Shown: positions 37,238-46,847 of the stretch, one piece after another | Layout: each line of letters starts with the position of its first letter | Position numbering within the stretch: the first letter of the stretch is position 1 | Assembly (NCBI RefSeq): GCF_003441595.1 | Contig: NZ_CP031848.1 | Coordinates: 558,001-622,000, forward strand | Direction: 5' to 3' | Length of the DNA: 64,000 nt | From: Marinobacter sp. Arc7-DN-1 | GTDB lineage: Bacteria; Pseudomonadota; Gammaproteobacteria; Pseudomonadales; Oleiphilaceae | Translations under genes and position numbers: made by a program | The notes under the pieces: generated by a model | Database searches by the model: none | What the model was told of the DNA's origin: nothing | The model's input: the letters and a program-made list of their open reading frames with translations, nothing else

Positions 37238-37645
37238 ATGTCAGTCCCGGGAAATCTTGTAAGCACGATTACCATGCCGCTCCGCTGGGGAGACATGGAT
37301 GCATACGGCCACGCCAATAATACAGTTTACTTCCGTTTCTTTGAGGAAGCGCGGATTGTGTGGCTGGCGTCACTGGAACTCGGCGGTCCCGGCGAGCCAA
37401 CCGGCCCGATTATTATAAAGACCAGTGCCACCTTTCTAAAGGAATTGAACCATCCGGCAACGGTAGAGGTGAAAACATACGCTGACAAAGCAGGCAACAC
37501 CAGCCTCGACACCTATCATTTGCTGACAGATGTCGATACCGGCGCCATTTATGGGGAAGGTTATGCCAAAATTGTCTGGTTCAACCGGGCAACACGGTCA
37601 TCGGCTCCGCTGCCAGAGACCTTGCGGGCGCTGGCAACGGGTTAA
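37238..37645 (+). CDS. hotdog-fold acyl-CoA thioesterase (4HBT family)
   Basis: 135 aa from ATG 37238, preceded by GGAGG. The frame extends to 37160, but the family starts here. The 4HBT signature is RWGDMDAYGHANNTVYFRFF, with the catalytic Asp near residue 19. It hydrolyses acyl-CoA or acyl-ACP thioesters; chain length unknown. It converges on the KAS III-like gene, 12 bp apart. Confidence 0.88.
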   Translation: MSVPGNLVSTITMPLRWGDMDAYGHANNTVYFRFFEEARIVWLASLELGGPGEPTGPIIIKTSATFLKELNHPATVEVKTYADKAGNTSLDTYHLLTDVDTGAIYGEGYAKIVWFNRATRSSAPLPETLRALATG

Positions 37646-37657
37646 CCCGGCGAGAGA

Positions 37658-38779
37658 CTATCGGCGGCGCACCACGACGCTGCCGATCGAATAACCTGCC
37701 CCAAACGAACAGATCACGCCCAGATCACCACTGGCCAGGTCTCCCTTGTGCTTGTGGAAGGCGATGATGGAGCCTGCGGAGCTGGTATTGGCGTACTCGT
37801 CCAGAATAACCGGCGCCTCATCTTCGGTGGCATCACGGCCCAGCACCTTGCGGGCAATCAGCTGGTTCATATTGAGGTTGGCCTGGTGCAGCCACATTCG
37901 CCGCAGATCGTCCGGGGCAATCGCGAGGCTCCGAAGCTGGTTCAGGATGGTCTCAGCCACCAGTGGTGAAACCTCCTTGAACACCTTGCGACCCTGCTGC
38001 ACAAACAGCTTGTCGGGTTTGCCAATGCCGGATTCGTCTGCCCGGTTCAGGAAGCCAAAATTGTTCCGGATGTTATTGGAGAATTTCGTCTTCAGGCTGG
38101 TACCGAGAATCCCGAACCCCTGTCCGGCGCGGGCATCCTCCTCCCGCTCCACAAAAATCGCCGTGCAGGCATCACCAAAAATGAAGTGGCTGTCCCGGTC
38201 CCGGAAGTTCAGATGGCCGGAGCAGATCTCCGGGCTCACCACGAGCACCGAACGGGCGCTGCCGTTTTCCACGGAATTCACGGCAGCCTGCAGGCCAAAG
38301 GTCGCCGAGCTGCAGGCAACGTTCATGTCATAGGCAAAACCGTTGATCCCCAATGCTTCCTGAACTTCGATGGAAACCGCCGGGTAGGCGCGCTGCATAT
38401 TCGAACAGGCGACAATAACGGCATCCACGTCCTGTACGGATTTGCCTGCCTGTTCCAGCGCTTCGCGGCAGGCGGCGACGGCCATTTCGCATTGAACGGA
38501 GCGCTCTTCGTTACTGCGCTCCGGGATGTAAGGCGCCATGCGCTTGGGATCAAGGATGCCGTCCTTGTCGATAACATGGCGGCGCTTGATACCGGAGGCT
38601 TTTTCTATGAAGGCAGAAGAGGATGGCTGCAATGGGGCAACCTCGCCCTGGGCAATGGCGTCTGCATTCTCTGCATTAAACAGTTCGACGTACTGGTTAA
38701 AGGCTTCCACCAGTTCGTCGTTATCAATGGTTGCTGGCGGTGTGTAGAGACCGGTCCCGCTAATAACGGCTTTAATCAC
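37658..38779 (-). CDS. beta-ketoacyl-ACP synthase III family protein
   Basis: 373 aa, GTG start. The triad of FabH-type enzymes is present: Cys in NVACSSATFGLQAA, His in WLHQANLNMNQL and Asn in YANTSSAGSIIAFH. The C-terminus has SFGAGYSIGSVVV. It is longer than classical FabH (about 320 aa) through an N-terminal insert near residues 25-70, as in the second KAS III class of pseudomonads. It condenses an acyl-CoA or acyl-ACP with malonyl-ACP; exact primer unknown. Confidence 0.88.
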   Translation of the reverse strand: MIKAVISGTGLYTPPATIDNDELVEAFNQYVELFNAENADAIAQGEVAPLQPSSSAFIEKASGIKRRHVIDKDGILDPKRMAPYIPERSNEERSVQCEMAVAACREALEQAGKSVQDVDAVIVACSNMQRAYPAVSIEVQEALGINGFAYDMNVACSSATFGLQAAVNSVENGSARSVLVVSPEICSGHLNFRDRDSHFIFGDACTAIFVEREEDARAGQGFGILGTSLKTKFSNNIRNNFGFLNRADESGIGKPDKLFVQQGRKVFKEVSPLVAETILNQLRSLAIAPDDLRRMWLHQANLNMNQLIARKVLGRDATEDEAPVILDEYANTSSAGSIIAFHKHKGDLASGDLGVICSFGAGYSIGSVVVRRR

Positions 38780-38911
38780 GCTAACCCCACGTCATGATTG
38801 TGAAAACAGGATGTCAGAAAAATCCACTGTCAGAAATACTAACACAGTCTCCGGGTTTTGCCCGCCGGGAATCAGTCAGGGGCGCCGGATTGGTGCGGGT
38901 CTGTCGACGCC

Positions 38912-41900
38912 TTAAACCCGGGTTTTCTCCCACTGCCGGTCCATCCGTTTTACCGATACCGTCATAACCGTGCCCAGTTGCTGGGCAAAAAACGATACCC
39001 GGAACTCCTCAAGCATCCACCGGTAAAGCACCAGCTCCGGATCCCGCACACCCTGGTGCTGCTGTTCGTCACGCTTTACCGCATAGCGGGACCAGAGTGG
39101 CTCGATGGTATGCAGGAATTCGCGCTCCCGGCCCATTTCCCGGGGCATTTTTTCAAGCCGGATCAGGGCGGCCTCGAAGTAACGACCGAATTCCGCCAGC
39201 CACTCCGGCGGCGTATCTACCAGGAAGCCCGGATAGACAAGATTCCGCAGCTGGAACTTCAGATCCGCCATGCTGTTCGCCAGGGCCAGGTTGATCTTGC
39301 CTTTGAGCCGCTTCGCCACTTTCTGGTAGCCGGACATGGCCTGAAACAGCCGCTCGTCCGCCTGCTCAAGCGCGGGAATGAAATCTCCCCGGTGCCTGTC
39401 AAACGTGTGCTCAAAGTCATCGGCATTTCTCGGGATACCTTCGATGAGAAAATGCTGCATGGCCGTCGCCAGCAGCAGGTCGTCCAGCAGAACTTTTGCC
39501 TGGCCCACCGGGGCAAACATCAGGGCGGATTGCCGGAACTCCGGGAGCTTGCGCTCGAGGTCATCCAGGGTCTTGCCGAACCGGTTGAGAATCAGGCGGG
39601 CAACCGCCTTGCGAGTAATGTCCTCTGCCGTCAAACGGTCCAGACACCGAATCTGCCGGACCTGTTTGCCGAGGTCTTCCAGTGCCGGGTACACCGTTAC
39701 CTGCATCCCGCCTTTTTCGGTCTGTACCTGTTCGGGCAATTGTCCGAACTTCCAGTCGGTATAGGCCCCCACCGGCTCCGTCGAGGCATTGTCACGGGTC
39801 GCCGAAGCCAGCGCCTCCTCTGCCCGGCCCTCAAGCTGACCCTGAAGCTCGATGGTATCCCGGCTTTCGGCAATCGCCTTTCCACCATCGCCCATAACCC
39901 GGAGGTTCATCCGCAAATGCCTGGGCAATTCCGCCTCAGACCAGGCGTCCGGGTCGATTCTCACGCCAGTCATCCGGCGCAGTTGTTCGCCCAGTTGCAA
40001 AGCCAGCGGCTCATTGGATGGCTGGAGATTGGCCAGGGCCGCATCAACAAAATCCGGTACAGGGACGAAATTGCGGCGCAATGCCTTGGGGAGGGACTTC
40101 ACCAGGGCTACGCATTTCTCCCGTAACAGCCCCGGCACCAGCCACTCAAGCCGGCGGGACGGAATCTGCTTCAGGGCCATCAGGGGAACCTGAAGGGTAA
40201 CGCCGTCCTGTTCGCTGGCAGGCTCGAATTCGTAACTCAGCGGGTAGCGGACGCCTTCCCACTCCAGGTAATCCGGGTACAACTCCGCCGCCTGGGCGTC
40301 GACCGGGCGCTGGAGAATGTCGTCTTCGGTGAGTTCCAGATCTTTCAGCTGCTCCGCCGAAAGGCCTTTCCACCAACTCTCGAAATGGCGCCCGCTGACG
40401 ATATCCGCCGGCAGGCGCTCCTCGTAGAACGCCACCAGAACGTCATCATCGACCAGAAGATCCCGCCTCCGGGTTTTCTTCTCCAGGTTTTCCACGGTAT
40501 TGAGTATTTCCCGGTTACGGGCAATGAATGGTGCCCTGGACCGGTAATCGCCCTCAACCAGCGCCCTGCGGATGAACAGAGTGCGACACTCGGCCGGATC
40601 CACTTTGGCGTAGGGAATCCGACGTTTGGCCACGATATCCAGGCCGTAAAGCGTCACCTTCTCGTAGCCCATCACCTGAGCCCGTTTCTGTTCCCAGTGG
40701 GGCTCAAAATAATGGTGTTTAACAATGTGGCCAGCCAGGGGCTCAATCCATTCCGGCTGAATGGACGCCACCACCCGGGCGAACACCCGGCTGGTTTCAA
40801 CAATCTCGGTGGCGACAATCCACTTGGGACCGGTTTTGGAAACCCTGGAGCCCGGGAAAAGCATCACCTTCCGGTTGCGGGTGGCGAGATATTCCTTTTT
40901 CTCAACCTTGACGGCCACCTGCCCCAGCAGGCCGGCCAGAATAGCCTTGTGGAGCGATTCGTAGCTGGCGGCCTCCTTGTTCACCGCCAGTTTCTGTTCG
41001 CGGCAAATCAGGGTGAGCTGGCGATGGATGTCCCGCCATTCCCGCATTCGCATCCAGCTCAGGAAGCTCTTCTGGCAGACCTTCTTCAACTGATTCTGGG
41101 ACAACTCCTGGCGCTGCTCCTCGTAATAGTTCCAGACGTTCAGCAGGGTAACGAAATCCGATTCCTTGTCATTGAACGGGGCGTGCGCCTGATCGGCCGC
41201 CTGCTGTTTGTCCTGGGGGCGTTCACGGGGGTCCTGAATGCTCAGGCCGGCAATGATGACCAGGGTTTCCGACAAGCTGCCAAGGTCGGCGGCGGTTACC
41301 AGCATTCTGGCCAGCCGCGGATCCAGAGGCAGTCGCGCCATGGTTCGCCCGAGCTTGGTAACGCGACGCTTGTCATCAACTGCCCCCAGCTCTTCCAGCA
41401 GCTTGTAGCCGTCGTTGACCTGCCGTTTGTCCGGCGGTTCAAGAAACGGGAACTGCCGGATCTCGCCGAGCCCGGAAGTGGCCATCTGAAGGATGACTGA
41501 AGCAAGGTTGGTGCGCAGGATTTCCGGATCGGTGTATTCCGGGCGGTTGATAAAGTCGGTGTCGTCGTACAGCCGGAAACAGATGCCTGGTGCCACACGA
41601 CCACAGCGGCCCGCTCTCTGATTGGCACTGGCCTGGGACACGGGTTCTATCGGCAGCCGCTGGATCTTGGAGCGAACGCTGTAGCGGCTGATCCGGGCAA
41701 CGCCGGTGTCGATCACATAACGAATGCCCGGCACCGTCAGCGAGGTTTCCGCCACGTTGGTCGAAAGCACAATACGCCGGCCTTTGTGAGACTGGAACAC
41801 CCGGTTCTGCTCGGCATTGCTCAGGCGGGAATACAACGGCAGCACTTCGGTATGCTTCAGATCGACATGGCGCAGAACCTTGCTCAGGTTCCTGATTTCC

Positions 41901-42847
41901 CGCTCGCCGGGCAGGAACACCAGCACATCGCCCGGTGGCTGCTTTTCACTGCGCTCGTGCTGTTCGATTTCCTCCAGGGCACCCAGAACCCCGTCGGTCC
42001 AGCCCTGATCCCGGTCATCTTCATCGCCCGTCAGCGGCCGGTAACGGATGTCCACCGGATAGGTCCGCCCGCTTACCTCAATCACCGGAGCCTTGTCGAA
42101 GAACTCGCTGAACCGGTCCACCTCAATGGTTGCCGAGGTAATAATGACCTTCAGGTCCGGTCGCCTGGGAAGGAGCTGGCGCAGGTAGCCGAGCAGAAAA
42201 TCGATGTTGAGGCTGCGCTCGTGGGCTTCGTCAATGATCAGGGTGTCGTAGCGGTCCAGAAACCGGTCGTGCTGAACTTCCGCCAGCAGGATGCCATCCG
42301 TCATCACCTTGACCCTGGATTGCTCCGAGGTGTTATCGGTGAATCGAACCTGGTAGCCGATCTGCTGACCGGTCTGTTCACCGATTTCCTCGGCAATCCG
42401 GGCGGCCACACTGCGGGCGGCAATTCGGCGGGGCTGGGTGTGGCCAATCAGCCCCCGGGTACCCCGGCCGCTGTTCATGCAGATTTTCGGGATCTGGGTG
42501 GTTTTACCGGAACCGGTTTCACCGGCAATGATCACCACCTGGTGGTTTTCGATGGCCTCCCGGATATCATCCACCCGCTCGGAAACCGGCAACCCCTCCG
42601 GGAAACTCGCCGGTTTGTGCAGGGCGTGTCGCTGCTGCACCTTCCCGAGGCCGCGCTCCAGCCAGTTGGCCATCTTTTCCAGGTCTTTCTGGCCCGGCTT
42701 GCCCTTGGTGCGGGCAAGGGTTTTCACGATGCGTGCCGCTTCCTGCTGGTTGCAGGCGTCCAGCTGCGCCATCATGGCCTTGACGGCGGCTTCGCCGTCC
42801 GGTTTGAGTGTCGGTGTTCTGGAAGTATCGGAACGGGTGTCTGTCAT
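38912..42847 (-). CDS. hrpA: ATP-dependent RNA helicase HrpA
   Basis: 1311 aa, the full length of the family. Walker A is IAGETGSGKTTQIPKIC, the DEAH box IIDEAHERSLNIDFLLGYL, motif III TSATIEVDRF, and motif VI QRAGRCGRVAPG. The C-terminal DUF3418 region ends MDRQWEKTRV. HrpA is a DEAH helicase that rescues stalled ribosomes in E. coli. Single gene, separated from fadD by a terminator upstream. Confidence 0.96.
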   Translation of the reverse strand: MTDTRSDTSRTPTLKPDGEAAVKAMMAQLDACNQQEAARIVKTLARTKGKPGQKDLEKMANWLERGLGKVQQRHALHKPASFPEGLPVSERVDDIREAIENHQVVIIAGETGSGKTTQIPKICMNSGRGTRGLIGHTQPRRIAARSVAARIAEEIGEQTGQQIGYQVRFTDNTSEQSRVKVMTDGILLAEVQHDRFLDRYDTLIIDEAHERSLNIDFLLGYLRQLLPRRPDLKVIITSATIEVDRFSEFFDKAPVIEVSGRTYPVDIRYRPLTGDEDDRDQGWTDGVLGALEEIEQHERSEKQPPGDVLVFLPGEREIRNLSKVLRHVDLKHTEVLPLYSRLSNAEQNRVFQSHKGRRIVLSTNVAETSLTVPGIRYVIDTGVARISRYSVRSKIQRLPIEPVSQASANQRAGRCGRVAPGICFRLYDDTDFINRPEYTDPEILRTNLASVILQMATSGLGEIRQFPFLEPPDKRQVNDGYKLLEELGAVDDKRRVTKLGRTMARLPLDPRLARMLVTAADLGSLSETLVIIAGLSIQDPRERPQDKQQAADQAHAPFNDKESDFVTLLNVWNYYEEQRQELSQNQLKKVCQKSFLSWMRMREWRDIHRQLTLICREQKLAVNKEAASYESLHKAILAGLLGQVAVKVEKKEYLATRNRKVMLFPGSRVSKTGPKWIVATEIVETSRVFARVVASIQPEWIEPLAGHIVKHHYFEPHWEQKRAQVMGYEKVTLYGLDIVAKRRIPYAKVDPAECRTLFIRRALVEGDYRSRAPFIARNREILNTVENLEKKTRRRDLLVDDDVLVAFYEERLPADIVSGRHFESWWKGLSAEQLKDLELTEDDILQRPVDAQAAELYPDYLEWEGVRYPLSYEFEPASEQDGVTLQVPLMALKQIPSRRLEWLVPGLLREKCVALVKSLPKALRRNFVPVPDFVDAALANLQPSNEPLALQLGEQLRRMTGVRIDPDAWSEAELPRHLRMNLRVMGDGGKAIAESRDTIELQGQLEGRAEEALASATRDNASTEPVGAYTDWKFGQLPEQVQTEKGGMQVTVYPALEDLGKQVRQIRCLDRLTAEDITRKAVARLILNRFGKTLDDLERKLPEFRQSALMFAPVGQAKVLLDDLLLATAMQHFLIEGIPRNADDFEHTFDRHRGDFIPALEQADERLFQAMSGYQKVAKRLKGKINLALANSMADLKFQLRNLVYPGFLVDTPPEWLAEFGRYFEAALIRLEKMPREMGREREFLHTIEPLWSRYAVKRDEQQHQGVRDPELVLYRWMLEEFRVSFFAQQLGTVMTVSVKRMDRQWEKTRV

Positions 42848-42922
42848 TGAATTGCCGGAATTACGCTCACTCGGATCTGATTGGGCGACAGTCTATCGGG
42901 AAAGTCAGGTGGTTAAAAACGG

Positions 42923-42943
42923 AAAAACCCCGCCGAAGCAGGG
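42923..42943 (-). terminator. intrinsic terminator of fadD
   Basis: On the minus strand CCCTGCTTCGGCGGGG is a GC-rich hairpin with a stable TTCG loop, followed by TTTTTCCG. It lies 28 bp after the fadD stop and isolates hrpA from fadD. Confidence 0.88.
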
Positions 42944-42970
42944 TATTCCTTGCAAGAGCCCGGGGCAGGC

Positions 42971-44647
42971 TTATTGGTTGTTGGCCTCGTCCCGCAGTTC
43001 GCGCCGCAGAATCTTGCCCACGTTGGTTTTGGGCAGTTCATCGCGGAATTCAAAGTACTTGGGCACCTTGTAGGCCGTCAGACGCTCGCGACAGAACTCC
43101 TTGAGCTCGTTCCCGGTCACGCCCTCGGCTGTCGGCACCAGGTAAACCTTGACCGCTTCGCCACTCTTGGCATCGGAAATGCCCACGGCGGCACACTCGA
43201 CCACCTTCGGGTGGCTGCTGACAACATCCTCAACCTCATTCGGGAACACGTTGAAGCCAGACACGATAATCATGTCCTTCTTGCGATCAACGATGCGAAT
43301 GTAGCCGTCTTCCTGGATCAGGGCGATATCACCGGTGCGCAGGAAACCGTCCTCCGTGAAGGACTTCTGGGTGTCCTCCGGGCGCTGCCAGTATCCACGC
43401 ATAACCTGAGGACCTTTCACACACAGCTCGCCAGGCTCGCCCAGGGGCGTTTCACTACCCTCTTCGTCCAGGGTCTGAACGAGGGTTGAGGGAATGGGCA
43501 GGCCGATAGTGCCAATCTGGATGGCACTGGGAGGGTTAAAGGTCACCACTGGCGAGGTTTCAGTCATACCGAAGCCTTCGCAGATCTCACAGCCAGTCAC
43601 CCGCTGCCACATTTTCGCCGTGTCGCTGGTCAGGGCCATACCGCCGGAGGACGTCAGCTTCAGGCTGGTGAAGTCCAGGGCCTGGAATTCCTCATTGTTG
43701 CACAGTGCTACGAACAGAGTATTCAGGCCCAGGAACGCGGTGAACTTGTGATTTTTCAGCTCCTTCACAAAACCCGGGATGTCTCTCGGGTTGGGAATCA
43801 GGACATTGTGGGCACCGGCCTCAAGCATGATGCCGCAGTTCAGGGTGAAGGAATAAATGTGGTACAGCGGCAAGGGCGCAATAACAACCTCCTGCCCCTC
43901 GACGACCATACCCTCCATCATCGGGCGGGTCTGCAACAGGTTTGCCACCAGGTTTCCGTGGGTCAGCATGGCGCCTTTGGCCACACCGGTAGTGCCGCCG
44001 GTGTACTGCAGAACTGCGATATCGTCCCGTTTGCACTCAACCGGTGTAAACTTTTCCCGGCCACCGGCACTAAGCACTGCCGGCAGTTTATGGGCCTGAG
44101 GTATGTTGAACGGGGGCACCATCTTCTTGACGTGCCTGATCACCGCATTCATCAGGGTGCGCCTGATCGGTGAATGCATGTCGGCAATTTCAGTCACGAT
44201 GACGTGTTCGATGCCGGTATGGGGCAGCACTTTTTCGGCGTTCCCGGCCATGTTGGCCAGCACCACCAATGCCTTGGCACCGGAATCGTTGAACTGGTGC
44301 TCCATTTCCCGGGTGGTATACAAGGGGTTGGTGTTCACCACAATCAGGCCAGCACGCATGGCGCCAAACACAACCACCGGGTACTGACTGACATTGGGCA
44401 TCTGAACCGCGATACGGTCGCCAGGTTTCAGATCGGTCTTGTTTTGTATCCAGGCTGCAAAGTTGCGGCTCTGGGTGTCAAGGTCACGATAGGAGAGCGT
44501 TGCGCCAACAGCGGAGAATGCAGGACGGTCAGCAAACTTTTTGACGGCCTGCTCAAACACATCCACCATGCTCTTGTACTTGCTCAGGTCAACCTCGCGA
44601 GGTACGCCGGCGGGGTATTTATCCTGATAAAACTGCTCAAAATCCAT
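42971..44647 (-). CDS. fadD: long-chain fatty acid-CoA ligase
   Basis: 558 aa from ATG 44647 (MDFEQFYQDKYP), 6 bases after GGAG. An ATG two codons earlier is the alternative. The AMP-binding signature is QYTGGTTGVAKGAMLTHGN, and the linker and adenylate motifs GFGMTETSPVV and GYIRIVDRKKDMIIVSGFNV are intact. It activates fatty acids with ATP and CoA for beta-oxidation or lipid synthesis. Divergent from the MaoC gene, and the 182 bp between them should hold both promoters. Confidence 0.95.
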   Translation of the reverse strand: MDFEQFYQDKYPAGVPREVDLSKYKSMVDVFEQAVKKFADRPAFSAVGATLSYRDLDTQSRNFAAWIQNKTDLKPGDRIAVQMPNVSQYPVVVFGAMRAGLIVVNTNPLYTTREMEHQFNDSGAKALVVLANMAGNAEKVLPHTGIEHVIVTEIADMHSPIRRTLMNAVIRHVKKMVPPFNIPQAHKLPAVLSAGGREKFTPVECKRDDIAVLQYTGGTTGVAKGAMLTHGNLVANLLQTRPMMEGMVVEGQEVVIAPLPLYHIYSFTLNCGIMLEAGAHNVLIPNPRDIPGFVKELKNHKFTAFLGLNTLFVALCNNEEFQALDFTSLKLTSSGGMALTSDTAKMWQRVTGCEICEGFGMTETSPVVTFNPPSAIQIGTIGLPIPSTLVQTLDEEGSETPLGEPGELCVKGPQVMRGYWQRPEDTQKSFTEDGFLRTGDIALIQEDGYIRIVDRKKDMIIVSGFNVFPNEVEDVVSSHPKVVECAAVGISDAKSGEAVKVYLVPTAEGVTGNELKEFCRERLTAYKVPKYFEFRDELPKTNVGKILRRELRDEANNQ

Positions 44648-44835
44648 CACCATCTCCTGTTTGGCGCTTTTGATTAGAATGATTTACCGATGTCAGGTTG
44701 GTCAAAAAATCAACCCGACAAAAGTATCAGACTCAAAAAAGTGGGGAGAGAATAGCAGTTTTGTAACCGATGAGGTAGTTTTCGGGGTTCTTACCCGAAC
44801 AGCTGTACACAAATGACATCAGTGCGGAGCGCACC

Positions 44836-45357
44836 ATGAGCGATACCCTTGATACTCTTGATACTCTTGATACTCTTGATACTCTTGATACTCTTGAAAA
44901 TATTACCTATGACGAGCTGAACGAGGGCGATACCGCCACCTTCATACGCACCCTTTCGGAAGACGAGCTGGTGCTGTTTGCGGCGGTGTCCGGTGACGTG
45001 AATCCGGTACACCTGGACTCCGATTTCGCCGCCTGCTCCAGGTTCAAGGAACGCATTGCCCATGGCATGTGGAGCGGCTCCCTGATTTCAGCGGCACTGG
45101 CAACGGTTATGCCTGGCCCGGGCACCATTTACCTGGAGCAGAGCCTGTCATTCAGGCGTCCGGTAAAGCTGGATGACACCCTGACGGTAAACCTGAAAGT
45201 GCTGCGCAAGGATCCGAGAAACCGTATTGTGGTTGGCTGTGATGTGCGGAACCAGAATGGCCAGCAGGTGGTCTCCGGCCAAGCCAGGGTTATTGCGCCG
45301 ACGGAAAAAGTCTCCCTGCACAAGCCTCGGCTACCCAGGATCACCATCGAGAGCTGA
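44836..45357 (+). CDS. MaoC-like (R)-enoyl-CoA hydratase
   Basis: 173 aa. The hydratase-2 motif is AVSGDVNPVHLDSDFAA, with catalytic Asp and His, followed by RIAHGMWSGSLISAAL. It hydrates enoyl-CoA to (R)-3-hydroxyacyl-CoA. The N-terminus is unusual: MS followed by six DTL triplets encoded by a 9-bp tandem repeat, before the domain starts at ITYDELNEGD. An ATG start inside the core is not available, so the repeat is translated if 44836 is the start. Its stop is 1 bp from the convergent TonB-like gene. Confidence 0.88.
   Translation: MSDTLDTLDTLDTLDTLDTLENITYDELNEGDTATFIRTLSEDELVLFAAVSGDVNPVHLDSDFAACSRFKERIAHGMWSGSLISAALATVMPGPGTIYLEQSLSFRRPVKLDDTLTVNLKVLRKDPRNRIVVGCDVRNQNGQQVVSGQARVIAPTEKVSLHKPRLPRITIES
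44842..44895. repeat. six 9-bp tandem repeats at the start of the MaoC gene
   Basis: One GATACCCTT and five perfect GATACTCTT units run from 44842 to 44895. Each encodes Asp-Thr-Leu. The unit is a multiple of three, so slippage would change N-terminal length without a frameshift. Confidence 0.97.
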
Positions 45358-45358
45358 T

Positions 45359-46360
45359 TCAGCCGGGCAGGAAATCAATCGGGAACCGAACCGTGCGGGT
45401 CCCGACCTTGTCGGCACCGAAATTGAACAACCTTACCCTCATGGCAATACGCTGCTCCAGGGACGGATGCTGCAATTCGGAGCTGACAACGTCACAGGCG
45501 GAAACCGAACCGTCTGGTTCGATCACCAGTTCCAGCAACACCTTGCCTTCAAGCGTTGGGTCCTGCCGCAACTCCCGCCGGTACAGGGAATAGAGTGCGG
45601 TTTTCTGGGCGTCAAATACCTTGCGAATATTGCTCATGGCCCGCTCACCGACGGACGGCCCGGGATTAGCCGGCTTCGCCGCTACGGCACGGGTTTCCTC
45701 AACAGGCGCTTCGACTTTCCTGACTTCGTGCCCGGCCACATTCACCGATGTTTCCGGGGCCACAGTGTCTGTAACCCCGCCACTGCCACTGAGCACCTTC
45801 CCGGAATCCCCGGGGGGAACGGTGCGCGCCATGCTGTCGGAATCCGTATTCGCCACGAATTGCTGGGCCGGCGCCGGTTCAGGCTCCCTGAGGGAGGCCA
45901 GCCGGTCTTTCATCGCCAGCAGCCCGGACCGGGACGCCTTCTCCCTCGCCTGCTCAGTGGTTTGCCGGGGTTTGGCCTGCCGGGCAAGGGCAGGCTCCGG
46001 CCGGGGCTCGGGTTTCGGTTCAGCCTTCACCGGCTCAGGGGGCGCCTTTTCCGGTTCTTTTTTTCGAGCCTCGGGCTCCGGCTCTGGCTCAACCGGCTCC
46101 CGTCTGGCAGGCTCTGGCGTCACAGGCTCTGGTGTAACAATGGGTTTTGGCCGCTCCACAAGGCGCGCGAGCCTGGGCGGGATCTGTTCAGCCTCGCTGC
46201 GTTGAATCTCCGGCAGGTCCAGTGTCGGAATCAACAGTGCCGGAGGCAGTAACAGCGCCAACGTCACCCCGACAATGGCACCAAACCGGAGGTTCTCACC
46301 GGTATCCCGGCCCCACGGCAGCCCGGCGGAATGCCCCGCAGGAGACAAGGTATCAGCCAT
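45359..46360 (-). CDS. TonB/AgmX-like energy transducer
   Basis: 333 aa from ATG 46360 (MADTLSPAGH), overlapping the end of the second ExbD gene by 8 bp. One membrane helix near residues 27-47 (FGAIVGVTLALLLPPALL) is followed by about 130 residues rich in Pro, Glu and Lys. The C-terminal domain (VLLELVIEPDGSVSACDVVS) resembles the AgmX/PglI and TonB C-terminus, which touches partners across the periplasm. Last gene of the nine-gene operon. In known systems such proteins carry proton-driven motion from an ExbB-ExbD or MotA-like motor. Confidence 0.85.
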   Translation of the reverse strand: MADTLSPAGHSAGLPWGRDTGENLRFGAIVGVTLALLLPPALLIPTLDLPEIQRSEAEQIPPRLARLVERPKPIVTPEPVTPEPARREPVEPEPEPEARKKEPEKAPPEPVKAEPKPEPRPEPALARQAKPRQTTEQAREKASRSGLLAMKDRLASLREPEPAPAQQFVANTDSDSMARTVPPGDSGKVLSGSGGVTDTVAPETSVNVAGHEVRKVEAPVEETRAVAAKPANPGPSVGERAMSNIRKVFDAQKTALYSLYRRELRQDPTLEGKVLLELVIEPDGSVSACDVVSSELQHPSLEQRIAMRVRLFNFGADKVGTRTVRFPIDFLPG

Positions 46361-46847
46361 TGCGAACCTCCCCTTCCACCGCAAGCCGCACCTGCCGGTA
46401 TTGCGCATCAACACAGGTCTGCATCACTTTCCGGAGCAGCCGGTAATCGGTATCGCGACCGGCCATGATGGTAACTTCCAGTCCCTCCTCGGGGATCTCG
46501 GTCCAGCGGTTACGTCGCCAGGTGAGCTCCTCCGACAAACCGGAAATACGGTCATCTCCCGTTTCGATTCCCTCCAGCCGGGCCACTTCCTTTCCCTGTA
46601 CCAGAATGGCGTTGCCGGTTACCTGCACCGTGAGATTCTCTGCGGCTTCCTGCTGTGCCGTCGATTTCGGCAACGGCACATCGGCGGTGTTCTTCATGAC
46701 TTTCACATCGGAGGAATTCACCATCAGAAAGAAAACCAGAATGGTGAAGATGTCCATCAGCGACACCAGGTTCAGGCCACCCGGTCTGTGCATGCGGCCG
46801 TAGTGCCGCTGCCGCTGGATCCTGCGGGCCTTTCGGGATGTTCTCAC
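46353..46847 (-). CDS. ExbD/TolR-family protein, Asp-containing
   Basis: 164 aa. After a basic N-terminus (RTSRKARRIQRQRHYGR) comes one membrane helix, LVSLMDIFTILVFFLMV. Its Asp sits where ExbD and TolR carry the proton-binding Asp. A periplasmic domain follows. It overlaps the preceding exbD-like gene by 4 bp (ATGA), so the two products are probably made in step. Confidence 0.9.
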   Translation of the reverse strand: MRTSRKARRIQRQRHYGRMHRPGGLNLVSLMDIFTILVFFLMVNSSDVKVMKNTADVPLPKSTAQQEAAENLTVQVTGNAILVQGKEVARLEGIETGDDRISGLSEELTWRRNRWTEIPEEGLEVTIMAGRDTDYRLLRKVMQTCVDAQYRQVRLAVEGEVRNG

